Source: Anatilimnocola floriformis (GTDB lineage Bacteria > Planctomycetota > Planctomycetia > Pirellulales > Pirellulaceae). Taken from it: 64,000 nucleotides of DNA. The notes below the pieces were generated by a model. That model ran no database searches. It saw nothing but the letters and a program-made list of their open reading frames with translations, and was not told where the DNA came from. The translations under genes and the position numbers were made by a program. Each line of letters opens with the position of its first letter. The first letter of the stretch is position 1. The stretch is taken from NCBI RefSeq assembly GCF_024256385.1, contig NZ_JAMLFW010000001.1, positions 5,828,001 through 5,892,000 on the forward strand, written 5' to 3'. Positions 18,616 to 28,163 of this stretch are shown piece after piece.

Positions 18616-21600
18616 GACTCCACCTCATGCGGCGACGATGGCAAGACCGGGGCCGCTGCCGTTGTTTGCGGCGGTGGAGCAGCAGAGCGGCCAGCCGTCG
18701 AGCGCGGCCCCGTCAACTGCGAATGCGTACGGCTCACGGAAACAGGAGCAGCAGGCACCTGCCCAGTCCAGAGCCAGCGGAGCGCGCCGATGACGGCGAC
18801 AATCACCAGGCCGAGGCCGAAGAGTTGCGCGACAAAGAGCATCGTCTGCGGCGCAGCAAAGCCGAAGGCAAACAGAAGCGAAGCGAGCACCAGCAAGCCG
18901 GTGGAGCTGCGGACTTGTGGCACGTGCAAGATGAGCAATCCCAGCGCGAGACCAAGGCCCGAGAGCCAAATGGCGAGGACGCGCTGGCTGGTCGTGCGCA
19001 AATGCAGCTCGGGCGAACTGCCAACCGTGGAATACAGGTAGCTGTTGAGCGAAGCCGGGAGTGGTTCTTGTCGGCTGGCGCCGTACGTATCTTCCAGCAA
19101 GCGCTGGTCATAGAGGGAGACACGCGACCAGTAGTAGTCACGCCATGCCCATTTCATTTCGGGCGCGTAGTCGAGCGGATCGAACAATAAGTGCTCGTGC
19201 GAAGGCAACACGATTTGCCACTGCACGCGCTGCGGCTCGATGCGCTGCGTCGAGTTCGGCAACTCGACCTGCGGCGGCGAGAGACGATGATCGGAGATCC
19301 AGGACGAGGCATTGGTGCGGCGCATTGAATACCAAAGCTCAACGACTTGCGGCTGTGAACTCGCGCCACCCAGTTCGATGCGCACGGTCCGTTCGCCGCT
19401 GGTGGTGGAAGTGACGCCCTTGCCGTTGAGGAGCATCTGCACATTGCTATCGGCGACGGCGACTGGCAGGCGAACGACAATCGCCGGCGCTGCCGTGCGC
19501 AGTTGCAGCACGCAGCGGTCCTGGCGTTGTTGCGGCGACAGCCAAGTTTGCATCCAGAGGCGATCGATCACCAAACCGCTGACCTCAGGTGTTTGCAGCA
19601 GCGCGACATTCAAGTCGATCGCGGTCAGTTGTTGATCGGTTTTCCCAGCGAGTACGCCGCGCTCACTCGGCAGCAGTTCGTCGCCCCCGGAACTTTCCGG
19701 CGCTGTTACACGCAGTTCATCAGCATGTTCCACGCGAACGCTTTGCCCGACGAAGCGATCGACCTCGCCAGCCGCGGGAACGATCAGCGGAATGTGCAAC
19801 GTGCTGGCATCTGTTTTCCATTCGGGCGACGGCAGCGTATAGCGCACCGTGAGCGTGACGCGGCCGAGCCGCGATTGCGTATCGAGAATTTCGAGGAGCT
19901 CGGGGCCTTCTTCGGGCGGCGGCGCGGGGCGATGTTCGAGCAATTGCGTGCCGAGCAAAACCTGCAAGCCCTTCGGCTCGGAGAGGCCCGGCGGCAGCGC
20001 GAGGAAGTAAGTTCGCTTGCCTTCGAAGGAGATTTGATAATCGAACTGCTGTTGCACTTCGATGGGCCCGCGGCGGAGTTTCACCGTGGTTGCGGCTTGC
20101 ACGCTGGTATGTCGCGAACGAACGCGCCGCGTGCCGACGAAGGCGATGGCTTCGGCGGAACCGAGATCGCGATAGAGGAGCGGCGGTTGCTGCCGCTGAT
20201 TCGCGTTCACCGCTGGCGGTGTGGCAGGAGTGGCATCGGCGACCAGTCCCTTGAGCTCGGCGACGACCGGCGCGAGCTCGACATTATCGGCTGGCTGCAC
20301 GCTGATGCCGGCCGGGGCCGAAGTATCGACCTGCGGCCGTGGCAACGAAAAGCGAGTCGTCGCGCTATCGGCGGGCAAAGCTTGATGCGCCGAGATGCGA
20401 TAGGTCAGTTCTCCCTTGGCGACATCGACCTGCGCGAGGGGCAGCGCAAGCGAGGTGCTGCCGTCGCCGGGGGGCAATGGTTGCTCGGTCGTGTTTTCGC
20501 CGCTGATGCTGTCGATCCGCCAACCGGCGAGATCGAGATTGGTGGTCGTCGCCTTGGGTCCGCGAATGCGGAAGCGGAACGAAGCTTCGAGCCGCAGCTG
20601 GGTGGCATCGACAAAGACCTGGTAGTTCGGTTCGACGGCAACACGCGTGGGGCGCGGCGCGACCGAGAGCTTGAGATCGAGTGGTTGTTTGAAATATTGA
20701 AACCGCGCAACAGGCCGGCCGGCGGTCGCAATCGAATCGGTGAGTTCCACGCGACGGGTCGCGTTTTCGTCGGCCCAACTCAGATTCCAATCTCCTTCGA
20801 CGAGAAAATCGATGTTCCCTTGCTGCCGCTGTGCACCAATGACTTCGAATCGCGCGGGGCGGAGCGAAGTGTCGGTCATGTTGGGCGACACATCCTGCTC
20901 GGCGAGCAGCCGAACTTCGATCGGGCCGTTGGTGGGGCGATCGAAACGAACATCAATGAGCGAGCCGTTGCCCGGTTTGCCGCTGTCGCCAGCGGGAGTG
21001 AGTGTGTAACCCGTGGTCGGCGCGGGGACGAGCTGCATGCCAGGGGGCAATCGAACGGAAACCGTTTCGAGCGGTTTGCCGACGGCGCGCAGTTTCAAAC
21101 GTGCTTCGGCGCTAAGGCGGTTACGACTCTCGACGCGAACGGTGATTTCACCGCTGGCATCGAGCGAGGGTTTGATGTCGGCGGCGGCGCCTTTGCCGGC
21201 CAACCAAGCGAGATGCAAATCGCCGGCAGGGCCTACGATGGCGATTTCGCTTTGATTGCTGGAGAGGGACTTCGTCGAAAGGATTCCTTCGCTGGCGTTG
21301 CGCAGATTGGCGATGACCTGACCGAGCGGCACTTGCAGCTTCACTGCCGATTCGGTGCCGCGGGGCAGGTTCAGTTGCAGACGGCGCTCGGTGCCCGATT
21401 CCGTAATGGGTGTGGCGAGTCGCAGCTGCAGTTGATGGGCTTTGCCTTGCCCCTTGAGCCACAGCACATAACCTTCGCCATCGGCGCCGACATTTAAGAC
21501 GTGTTCGCCGGGGCCCTGGTGTTTGGCTGGTTCCAGCAGCGCGCTCCCCGCGAATCGCAGCGGCACACGCACCCAACCGTCTTGCCGCACGCGCACTGTG

Positions 21601-22052
21601 GCGTTCACCTGCAGCTCGGCCGTGGCGCCTTCTACTTTACCGGCGATCGTCAGCGAATCGATGGCAAACGGCGGTGGCGGCGGCGGGGCTAGTTGCTTCT
21701 GAATTTGCAGGAGTTTTTCAAAATCTTCGAACGAGAGACCGATGACCGGGACGAGATTTCCCTTGCTGTCGCGCAGCAGGTAAGTGTCGAGCTCGCTGGC
21801 CGCTTTTTGTTGTGAAAATGTTGGCGCTGCGGGACCGGCCACGGCGGGCTTGGGATCTGGTTGCTTGGCGGGTTCTTTTTCGGGCGTCTCTTGCGCGCAC
21901 AAACCCGCTGCCAGAATTCCTGCGAACAGAATTCCGCCAATCAGGGTTGCGAGTCGGCCTGCGACAGACCGGCGCGTCGAGATGCTCAGCCTGCCAAAAC
22001 GCACCAGCGGCCCACCTTTGTGCGAAGAACGCACGACGAGAAGAGTTTGCAC
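18612..22052 (-). CDS. Giant secreted/membrane protein, single-module relative of its neighbour
   Basis: The product has 1146 residues. A basic N-region of about 30 residues precedes a signal or anchor helix (about 32-52, ending GLCAQ). The segment YLLRDSKGNLVPVIGLSFED opens the module, followed by FAIDSLTIAGKVEGATAELQ and a long beta-rich body. Near 880-950 there is a block ending VQWQIVLPSHEHLL, matching the WQI-x-x-P block seen twice in the downstream giant protein. Three membrane helices lie at about 1025-1044, 1051-1066 and 1070-1093, followed by a short Ser/Pro-rich cytosolic tail. The GTG at 22052 is used; no internal ATG fits the signal better. The stop overlaps the next gene by four bases. 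No enzymatic motif is seen. Confidence 0.85.
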   Translation of the reverse strand: MQTLLVVRSSHKGGPLVRFGRLSISTRRSVAGRLATLIGGILFAGILAAGLCAQETPEKEPAKQPDPKPAVAGPAAPTFSQQKAASELDTYLLRDSKGNLVPVIGLSFEDFEKLLQIQKQLAPPPPPPFAIDSLTIAGKVEGATAELQVNATVRVRQDGWVRVPLRFAGSALLEPAKHQGPGEHVLNVGADGEGYVLWLKGQGKAHQLQLRLATPITESGTERRLQLNLPRGTESAVKLQVPLGQVIANLRNASEGILSTKSLSSNQSEIAIVGPAGDLHLAWLAGKGAAADIKPSLDASGEITVRVESRNRLSAEARLKLRAVGKPLETVSVRLPPGMQLVPAPTTGYTLTPAGDSGKPGNGSLIDVRFDRPTNGPIEVRLLAEQDVSPNMTDTSLRPARFEVIGAQRQQGNIDFLVEGDWNLSWADENATRRVELTDSIATAGRPVARFQYFKQPLDLKLSVAPRPTRVAVEPNYQVFVDATQLRLEASFRFRIRGPKATTTNLDLAGWRIDSISGENTTEQPLPPGDGSTSLALPLAQVDVAKGELTYRISAHQALPADSATTRFSLPRPQVDTSAPAGISVQPADNVELAPVVAELKGLVADATPATPPAVNANQRQQPPLLYRDLGSAEAIAFVGTRRVRSRHTSVQAATTVKLRRGPIEVQQQFDYQISFEGKRTYFLALPPGLSEPKGLQVLLGTQLLEHRPAPPPEEGPELLEILDTQSRLGRVTLTVRYTLPSPEWKTDASTLHIPLIVPAAGEVDRFVGQSVRVEHADELRVTAPESSGGDELLPSERGVLAGKTDQQLTAIDLNVALLQTPEVSGLVIDRLWMQTWLSPQQRQDRCVLQLRTAAPAIVVRLPVAVADSNVQMLLNGKGVTSTTSGERTVRIELGGASSQPQVVELWYSMRRTNASSWISDHRLSPPQVELPNSTQRIEPQRVQWQIVLPSHEHLLFDPLDYAPEMKWAWRDYYWSRVSLYDQRLLEDTYGASRQEPLPASLNSYLYSTVGSSPELHLRTTSQRVLAIWLSGLGLALGLLILHVPQVRSSTGLLVLASLLFAFGFAAPQTMLFVAQLFGLGLVIVAVIGALRWLWTGQVPAAPVSVSRTHSQLTGPRSTAGRSAAPPPQTTAAAPVLPSSPHEVES

Positions 22053-22405
22053 ACAATCCCCAGTTTAACTGGCTGGACCCGGGGAACAACCAGCAAGTAG
22101 GTTGCCGCCCGGCTGGATTACTTGGCTAGCCGCCGCAGAAAAGTTACACACGGCGTAAGCCCTCTCCCCAATCGGCGGGAGGCGGAAGATTCCGAAAAAT
22201 TCGCTAGCGGTTGGGAACTTAACGGCGGTTTGCCGCGTCGGAGAGTTGTTTTGTGTGTTCGGTCTGCTTACGATGGATATCTGTCGTGGGACGTTCGTCA
22301 GGAAGAGGAACGTCCGCCAGCGGGTAACGATGATTCAATTCTTTCCCAGGGTGTGCCGGAACACATGCCCTAGGGGTGAGTCTCCGTCTGGTTGGACAAT
22401 CTCTA
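22053..22405. other. Intergenic region between divergent surface-protein genes
   Basis: About 350 bases separate the start of the 1146-residue protein (minus) from the peptidase gene (plus), so promoters for both should lie here. I see no confident -35/-10 pair and no clear repeat. The open frame at 22122-22373 is arginine-rich and looks spurious. Confidence 0.5.
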
Positions 22406-25400
22406 ATGCAATGGGCTTTTTCTCGCCGTAATCGTCACAGCGTTGCTGTGAATTATCCGCGCCGTACGCGCCGCAATGATCGTGCGCGCGATCAGCATTT
22501 GGAAAACTCCAAACGCAAGTTGCGTCGACGCGCGCTGTTTGAAACGCTCGAAGAGCGGACTGTCTTTGCGCCCCTCGGCGCCATGCCCGATGACACGGGC
22601 GACTACATGTTGGGCGACGTGCTGGTCACCGTCGTGCTGATGGAATCCGATCCGACGCTGCCCGGTGCCGACGTGAGCACCGAAAACTGGACCCAGTCCA
22701 CCATCAACGCGGTGAAGACCAAAGTTCAAGACGGCATGAACTACTGGAAGCAGACGCTGGCGAATGCGACCCAGTTCTACAACAACCCAGACATGCCGCT
22801 GCTCAATTTCAAGTTCGACTTTACCTGGGCCGATAATCCCGTTCCGACGCAATACGAGCCGATCAACCGCTACGCGTCGTATCACGAATTGTGGATCAAC
22901 GATTTTCTCAATCAGCCCAACGTCAATTTCGCCAACTCGCTCGACATCTATAAGGATGTCAAAGCCTTCAATAATTTCCAGCGCGAGAAGTATGGCACGG
23001 ATTGGGCCTTCACGATCTTCGTGGCCAATAGCACCAACAGTGTGGACGACTTTTTCCCGGTAAATCCGACGCCCGCCGTGGGCGAAGTGACCTATCGCGG
23101 CGCTTATGCGTTTCTCGGCGGCCAATTCTTGGTTGTGCCGTCGGACCGGCCGACGACGACGTTTGCTCACGAAGCCGGGCATATTTTCTACGCGCTCGAT
23201 GAATACACGGGCGGCCACTCGTATTATCAGAAGTCCGGTTACTACAACGCCCAGAATCTGAACGGCGCGACGAATAATCCGACGGCGAATTTTCTCAATT
23301 CGCAACAGCCCAGCATCATGGGGACGGGGACCGGCCAGCAGACGGCCTTCAACACCTTCGTCACCTCCACTTCGTCGATGGCCACCATCGGCTGGCGCGA
23401 CAGCGATGGCGACGGCGTGATGGACGTGCTCGACGTTCCCTTCACGCTGAACGGCGGCGGCAGCTACAACTCGGCGACCGGGACGTACAAGTTCAAGGGA
23501 ACGAGCAGCGTGCAAACGCTGAAGAACGAAAACACCTTTGGCGGCCAGCACACCGACCTGAACTACAACGACATTAGCATCAACAAGATCCGCCGCGCAG
23601 AATACTCGCTCGACGGCGGCGCTTGGACGACGGCTGCCGAGTACACCAATCTGACGACGGCGAATCTCGATCTGACGATCACCGGACTGTCGGCAGGCGC
23701 GCACATCCTTAAGATTCGGACATTCGATCAACGGACCGGCGCTAGCTCGCCGGAGTTCGTCGCCGAGATCAACCCAGCCAATGAACCCACGCCGCCAGAG
23801 CAAACGACCTATTCGGGCGGCATCAGCGGTTATGCATTCCGCGATGACAACGCCAACGGTGTGTGGGACAACGGCGAACAACCGCTGGTCGATTGGGGCG
23901 TGGAACTCCGCACGGTCGACGATACGCTGTTGAAGCTCGCGACCTTGATCGAGCCCAACAACTACTCCGAAAACACGATGCTCAACTCCGTCGAAGCCGG
24001 CGTGAATCTAAGCGTCATCGGCGCCACGTCGGGTGGTTCCATGGTGCTCTCGCGCACGGTCACGAACGGCTCGAACAAGATTTTCTACGCCGCCTCGAGT
24101 GGCAACGAAACATTCGCGACGAAGCGCGACTTCTCCGGCAACAATCTGTCCGTTGATCGGAAGTTGAAGGCCGAATTTTTGACGCCGACGACCACGGTGA
24201 GCCTGACCGCGATCGGCACCGGCGCTAGCGTTGGTCGGCTCGATGCGTACGACGCCAACGGCAATCTGGTGGGCCGCTACACGACGAGTCCCTTGGGCGC
24301 CGGCCAAACGGAAGTGATGACCATCACTCACGCCACGGCCGACATCAAGTATGTGATCGCTAGCAGCCATCTCGAAACCGAAGTGATGTTCGATACGTTG
24401 TCGATCGGCCCGCAAACGGCCACGACCACGAACGCTGACGGCAGCTTCAATCTGGCCGCGTTGCCAGCCGGCACTTACAACCTGCAGGTCATCACGCATC
24501 CCAACTACAATCCGATTTCGCCCATCGAAGGCCGCGTCACCGTTACGGTTACGCCCGGCAGTTCGGCTTCGAACAATCTGTACTTCGCCTATCAGTTCGG
24601 CGGCAATCCGTGGCACAACCTGCTCGACCCGCTGAACACCAACGGCACGGGCGGCATCACGGCCTTTGACGCGATCATCGTCATCAACTACTTGATCCTG
24701 TATCCGACCGGCAACAGCCTCGTGGCCAGCGAAGCTCAGGCGGGCATGTACATCGACGTCAATAACGACAGCAGGATCACTGCGTTCGATGTCATTCCGA
24801 TCATCAATTTCCTGAACGAGCATCCCGCCGGCAGCCTCGGTACTGAAGGGGGTGACGGCGGCGAAGGGACCTACGAAACACGAGGTTCCACTAGCAGCGG
24901 TTCCGGTACCGGCGGCGGCACGATCTTCAACACAAATACCGACTACGGGAGTCCTGGCGGCGGTGGCAGTGAGAACGCCGGCGGCGAAACTCCAGCCGTT
25001 GCCCAGAATGCGGATCAATACTTCGCCAATCACCCGTTGCACGTTTCGCAGCGATTCAAAGACCAATCGCACGAGGACCACGACGACGACGATGCCGACG
25101 TGATCGCTTCGGCAACCGACGGCAGCCTGTCGGACGATCACGACGTGATCTTTCAGACGTTGTCGACGACTCAAGACGACGAGTCGAACGACGACACAAT
25201 CTTCACAACCACGGCCACGCCGCTGACGAATGAGTTGTTGTCGCTCGTCGAACGTCTCCGCCGCTTGAAGGAATCGGCGACTCGCGACAAGGATCAGTTT
25301 GATCCTCGTTTGCTCGCCATCCGCACCGCGCTCGGCGACGATTTTGATCCCGTCACGGCGACCAGCGACAAGCTGGCGCAGTTCAAGTTGCTGATGAAGC

Positions 25401-25420
25401 AGAACTTCCGCCGTAATTAG
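22406..25420 (+). CDS. Secreted M64-like metallopeptidase with SdrD-B-like and dockerin repeats
   Basis: About 1004 residues from the ATG at 22406; a GTG at 22376 would add ten. The N-terminal basic region leads to ALFETLEERTVFAPLG, the LEER-type signature found at the start of many exported planctomycete giants. The zinc motif AHEAGHIFYALDEYTGG (HExxH plus DEY) resembles peptidase M64, and QPSIMGTG could be a Met-turn. Later come a SdrD B-like segment (GYAFRDDNANGVWDNGEQPL), a carboxypeptidase-regulatory-like segment, and two dockerin-type units (TGGITAFDAIIVINYLI and DVNNDSRITAFDVIPIINFL). The first dockerin loop lacks some calcium ligands. A His/Asp-rich tail with HEDHDDDDAD follows. Its stop overlaps that of the convergent permease gene. 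It is likely a surface or secreted protease. Confidence 0.82.
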   Translation: MQWAFSRRNRHSVAVNYPRRTRRNDRARDQHLENSKRKLRRRALFETLEERTVFAPLGAMPDDTGDYMLGDVLVTVVLMESDPTLPGADVSTENWTQSTINAVKTKVQDGMNYWKQTLANATQFYNNPDMPLLNFKFDFTWADNPVPTQYEPINRYASYHELWINDFLNQPNVNFANSLDIYKDVKAFNNFQREKYGTDWAFTIFVANSTNSVDDFFPVNPTPAVGEVTYRGAYAFLGGQFLVVPSDRPTTTFAHEAGHIFYALDEYTGGHSYYQKSGYYNAQNLNGATNNPTANFLNSQQPSIMGTGTGQQTAFNTFVTSTSSMATIGWRDSDGDGVMDVLDVPFTLNGGGSYNSATGTYKFKGTSSVQTLKNENTFGGQHTDLNYNDISINKIRRAEYSLDGGAWTTAAEYTNLTTANLDLTITGLSAGAHILKIRTFDQRTGASSPEFVAEINPANEPTPPEQTTYSGGISGYAFRDDNANGVWDNGEQPLVDWGVELRTVDDTLLKLATLIEPNNYSENTMLNSVEAGVNLSVIGATSGGSMVLSRTVTNGSNKIFYAASSGNETFATKRDFSGNNLSVDRKLKAEFLTPTTTVSLTAIGTGASVGRLDAYDANGNLVGRYTTSPLGAGQTEVMTITHATADIKYVIASSHLETEVMFDTLSIGPQTATTTNADGSFNLAALPAGTYNLQVITHPNYNPISPIEGRVTVTVTPGSSASNNLYFAYQFGGNPWHNLLDPLNTNGTGGITAFDAIIVINYLILYPTGNSLVASEAQAGMYIDVNNDSRITAFDVIPIINFLNEHPAGSLGTEGGDGGEGTYETRGSTSSGSGTGGGTIFNTNTDYGSPGGGGSENAGGETPAVAQNADQYFANHPLHVSQRFKDQSHEDHDDDDADVIASATDGSLSDDHDVIFQTLSTTQDDESNDDTIFTTTATPLTNELLSLVERLRRLKESATRDKDQFDPRLLAIRTALGDDFDPVTATSDKLAQFKLLMKQNFRRN

Positions 25421-26277
25421 TTGGTAGTGCGCGGATCGAACGCGTCGCGCAACCCATCTCCCAAGCAGTTAAAGCCCAGCACCGAGAGCGAAATGGCTCC
25501 GCCCGGCGCGAGCGCGTACCACACGTTGCGGCTCCAGCTATCTTTGGCCTGCGAGAGCATCGCGCCCCATTCCGCATCAGTCGGATCGCCGCCGAAGCCC
25601 AAGAACGACAGGCCGGCCACTTCCAGAATCGCGGTCCCCACACTCAAACTGGCGAGCACCGTGAGCGGCCCGATGAGCGCGGGCAACATCACCCGCGCGA
25701 GCAATTGCCCCGTACTCATTCCCATCGCCCGACTGGCCAGCACGTAGTCGAGACTCGCCATTCCCAGCACGGTGGCCCGCGCTTGCCGGGCAAACACAGG
25801 AATGTTGATGAGCGCCACGGCCACGATCACGGTCGTTCGTCCTGGCTGCAGCGCTGCCGTGCAAAGCAGCGCGATCAGAATGCTGGGAAAAGTCAGTGCT
25901 ACATCGATGGCCCGCATCACCAAAGCGTCGGTTCGCCCACTCAAAAATCCCGCCACCGCGCCCAGCGGCGCACCAATGCCCAGGGCGAGCACAATCGACG
26001 ACACGCCGGCCAGCAGCGACAACCGCGCGCCGTGCAGCACTTGCGTGAGAACATCTTTGCCGAGCGCGTCGGTTCCAAACCAATGCGCCAGCGAAGCCGG
26101 GCTCAGGTTGCCGCTGGTTTGATGCAATCCGTGTGGCGAAACGAAATCGGCAGCCACGGCAACGAACACGAGCGTGCCGACAATCACCGCTCCGACATTG
26201 GCTGCACGATTGCGCGCAAATCGCTGCCAGGCACGTTGCCAGGGAGTTGCCGGAGGAGCTAGGGAAGCGGTGGTCAT
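25417..26277 (-). CDS. Orphan ABC transporter permease, OppC/DppC type
   Basis: The 286-residue product starts MTTASLAPPATPWQRAWQRF, a normal DppC N-terminus. GTDALGKDVLTQVLHGARLSLLAG opens the core. ASLDYVLASRAMGMSTGQLLARVMLPALIG is the EAA loop, and NCLGDGLRDAFDPR ends it. It has normal length, without the large insert of the other OppC here. No partner OppB, binding protein or ATPase is adjacent, so it must work with subunits encoded elsewhere or be the last gene of a split set. It converges on, and overlaps by 4 bp, the dockerin peptidase gene. Confidence 0.92.
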   Translation of the reverse strand: MTTASLAPPATPWQRAWQRFARNRAANVGAVIVGTLVFVAVAADFVSPHGLHQTSGNLSPASLAHWFGTDALGKDVLTQVLHGARLSLLAGVSSIVLALGIGAPLGAVAGFLSGRTDALVMRAIDVALTFPSILIALLCTAALQPGRTTVIVAVALINIPVFARQARATVLGMASLDYVLASRAMGMSTGQLLARVMLPALIGPLTVLASLSVGTAILEVAGLSFLGFGGDPTDAEWGAMLSQAKDSWSRNVWYALAPGGAISLSVLGFNCLGDGLRDAFDPRTTN

Positions 26278-26370
26278 GCTAGGAGGAGATTCTAGCGAAG
26301 ACCTGGCCCGGCTGTCTCCTCGCGCGGTCCCTTTCGTGCCGCAAACGATTCGCAATCTTTCCGCACCGAA

Positions 26371-27714
26371 TTATCCGCGGCGGGCCACACGTTTGCCGTT
26401 CGTCGAGCAGATGTCGGCGATGCGGCCGGAGGAAGTGAGGGCCACGTGGTGCCGCTGATTTCCTTCCAGGCGGTGAACGCTCACGTGATAGGAGTCGCCG
26501 TAGGCGGCGAGGTAAGGACGTTCCTCGGGCTTCTTCAGTGAGCGGAGTTTGCCCCACGAGCCATCGCCCAGATAGAGCACGCCGTTCTTGTCGTACAGAC
26601 CGTCCGTCAGTGGATGCGTCCGCTTGAAGGTATGGTCGTGATGTTCGAGCACGCCGTCGACGCCGAATTTTTCGAACAGCGGGCACCAGTACTTGCGATT
26701 GTCCTTGCCGGTGTTTTCGATCGCACGGTACGACGGATACGCCGGCACGTGATTAGCCACAAAGAGATGCGGCTTGGTCTGGCGGTCGGCGAGGACCTTG
26801 GCCAGCCAATCGGTCTGTTCACCTTTGACGGGCGTAACGTGGCCGCTGTCGAGCAGCACCAGGCTGAGATAATCGGCGAAGTCGAGCACGCCATACATGC
26901 CGCTGTTAAAGATGCCATCGAACAGCGCCGTGTAGTGCGGCGCGATGGGCTTCTTGAGCGAAGGAAAAATGCCGGTGAGATTGCTCGCGCTCGTGGTCTC
27001 GTGATTGCCGATGCAACTGACCAGCGGAATCATCCGGCCCTGCGTATCTCGCATTGTCTGGCTGTAGTTCTCAAAGAACTGCTGAACCGTGGTCGGACTC
27101 TTGCCGTTGTCGTAGGCGAGGTCGCCGCCGATGAGCGCGAACTGTGGATCTTGCGCGGCCGCGAGGACATTGGTCTGCAGCGCCGACGATCCCACGCCGC
27201 AGTCGCCACCAGACACAAACTGAAACGTGCTGGTCAACTTCGCCGGCATCGTGCGAAAGCGATAACTGCGCGGCGCATCGTTGATCACAAACTGGTATTC
27301 GGTCCCCGGCAGCAGGCCAGTCAGTTCACAGCGATGAACCTTCAGTGGCGTATCGGGAAACGTCTTCGACTGCACGCGGGCGGTCAGCTTTTGTTCGCTC
27401 TTCAGCACGCCGTAATGAATGCTGCATTGCTCTTCCGGCCCGAGCCATTGAATGACCATGGTCGTCGTCGGATCACGCCACCAAGTGAGAAACAGCGATG
27501 GCGGCTGACCCGGAATGTGAGCGGCAAGTTTGACGCCCGGTTCAGCGGGCTTGGTCTCAGCAACCTTCGCCTCGGCGGTTTTAGTTTCGACCGGCTTGGT
27601 GGCATCGGCAGCGAACGCAGGCGACGGCAGGTACGCACCCAGAGACCAGGCGGCGGCAGCGCTCAGCGAGGTAGTGAGAAATTCACGGCGATCGCGCCGA
27701 GGAGAGCGTGGCAT
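26371..27714 (-). CDS. Tat-exported metallophosphoesterase (purple-acid-phosphatase-like)
   Basis: The 447-residue product starts MPRSPRRDRREFLTTSLSAA, a twin-arginine signal (RRDRREFL) ending AFAADA. An N-terminal fibronectin-like domain (WWRDPTTTMVIQWLG, then VHRCELTGLLPGTEYQFVIN) precedes the calcineurin-like core. The core has FVSGGDCGV, LIGGDLAYDNG, SCIGNHETTS, ANHVPAYPS and LEHHDHTFKRT, the five metal-ligand motifs in order. This arrangement is that of purple acid phosphatase-like esterases; in planctomycetes many are annotated only as metallophosphoesterase. It would hydrolyse phosphate esters outside the cytoplasm. The ATG at 27714 is chosen because the Tat signal begins there. Confidence 0.9.
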   Translation of the reverse strand: MPRSPRRDRREFLTTSLSAAAAWSLGAYLPSPAFAADATKPVETKTAEAKVAETKPAEPGVKLAAHIPGQPPSLFLTWWRDPTTTMVIQWLGPEEQCSIHYGVLKSEQKLTARVQSKTFPDTPLKVHRCELTGLLPGTEYQFVINDAPRSYRFRTMPAKLTSTFQFVSGGDCGVGSSALQTNVLAAAQDPQFALIGGDLAYDNGKSPTTVQQFFENYSQTMRDTQGRMIPLVSCIGNHETTSASNLTGIFPSLKKPIAPHYTALFDGIFNSGMYGVLDFADYLSLVLLDSGHVTPVKGEQTDWLAKVLADRQTKPHLFVANHVPAYPSYRAIENTGKDNRKYWCPLFEKFGVDGVLEHHDHTFKRTHPLTDGLYDKNGVLYLGDGSWGKLRSLKKPEERPYLAAYGDSYHVSVHRLEGNQRHHVALTSSGRIADICSTNGKRVARRG

Positions 27715-28163
27715 GGCGAGGGCACCTGGTGGGAACTGCAGGCTGAATTGCAATAAGCGGGCGGGATGCTGTTACGATAACCGCCCGCGAGACGGGGGGC
27801 AATCGAAATGACATTCTGTCGCTCTTGTAAGCCAACCTGAAGAAGAAATGAAGAAATCTTGCGTATGGAGTCAGTTTTGCGGGTTATTCGACCTGCTGGC
27901 TGCAAAAGGTTGTCATCGCGCTGCAACTTGAGTGCATATTCACGCCAAAGTAGTCGATAGATTACCCAGCGTGATACTTGTTCTAACAACCCTCAGATCA
28001 GCAACTTTGGATCGACCAGATCACGCTGCGACATGAGCCCAACGGGCCCACGCGCTCTGCTCCGACTGACCGCGATATTGGAGCTGCGGCTCATTCACTT
28101 CGAGATGGTACTGCCCCACTGTCTTGAAGTGCGTAGCCGCAGCTCTTTTTCGTTTCTTGGTGA
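27715..28163. other. Intergenic region with two hairpins
   Basis: There is no gene I can support in about 450 bases. Near the left end, 27757-27764 and 27781-27788 form a GCGGGCGG/CCGCCCGC stem within the likely leader of the phosphoesterase gene. Toward the right is a terminator-like structure on the plus strand (28081-28150) with no annotated gene before it. Confidence 0.6.
28081..28150 (+). terminator. Terminator-like hairpin on the plus strand with no upstream gene
   Basis: GAGCTGCGGCT (28081-28091) pairs exactly with AGCCGCAGCTC (28135-28145), followed by TTTTT. Inside the loop CACTTC and GAAGTG can pair too, giving a long two-part stem. Both flanking genes are on the minus strand, so if this terminates anything it would be an unannotated plus-strand RNA. 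Confidence 0.5.

Noticed and set aside
19503-21497. 664-codon open frame on the plus strand
   Set aside because: It is antisense to the 1146-residue protein; composition is that of a shadow frame and there is no ribosome binding site.
22122-22373. 83-codon plus-strand frame before the peptidase gene
   Set aside because: No ribosome binding site, Arg/Glu-rich composition, and position in the likely promoter region.
22403-23881. 492-codon open frame on the minus strand
   Set aside because: It is antisense to the dockerin peptidase, whose motifs are clear; the frame has no family features.
28081-28150. Possible tRNA in the folded region
   Set aside because: The stem lengths and loop do not make a cloverleaf and there is no GTTCRANNC T-loop.
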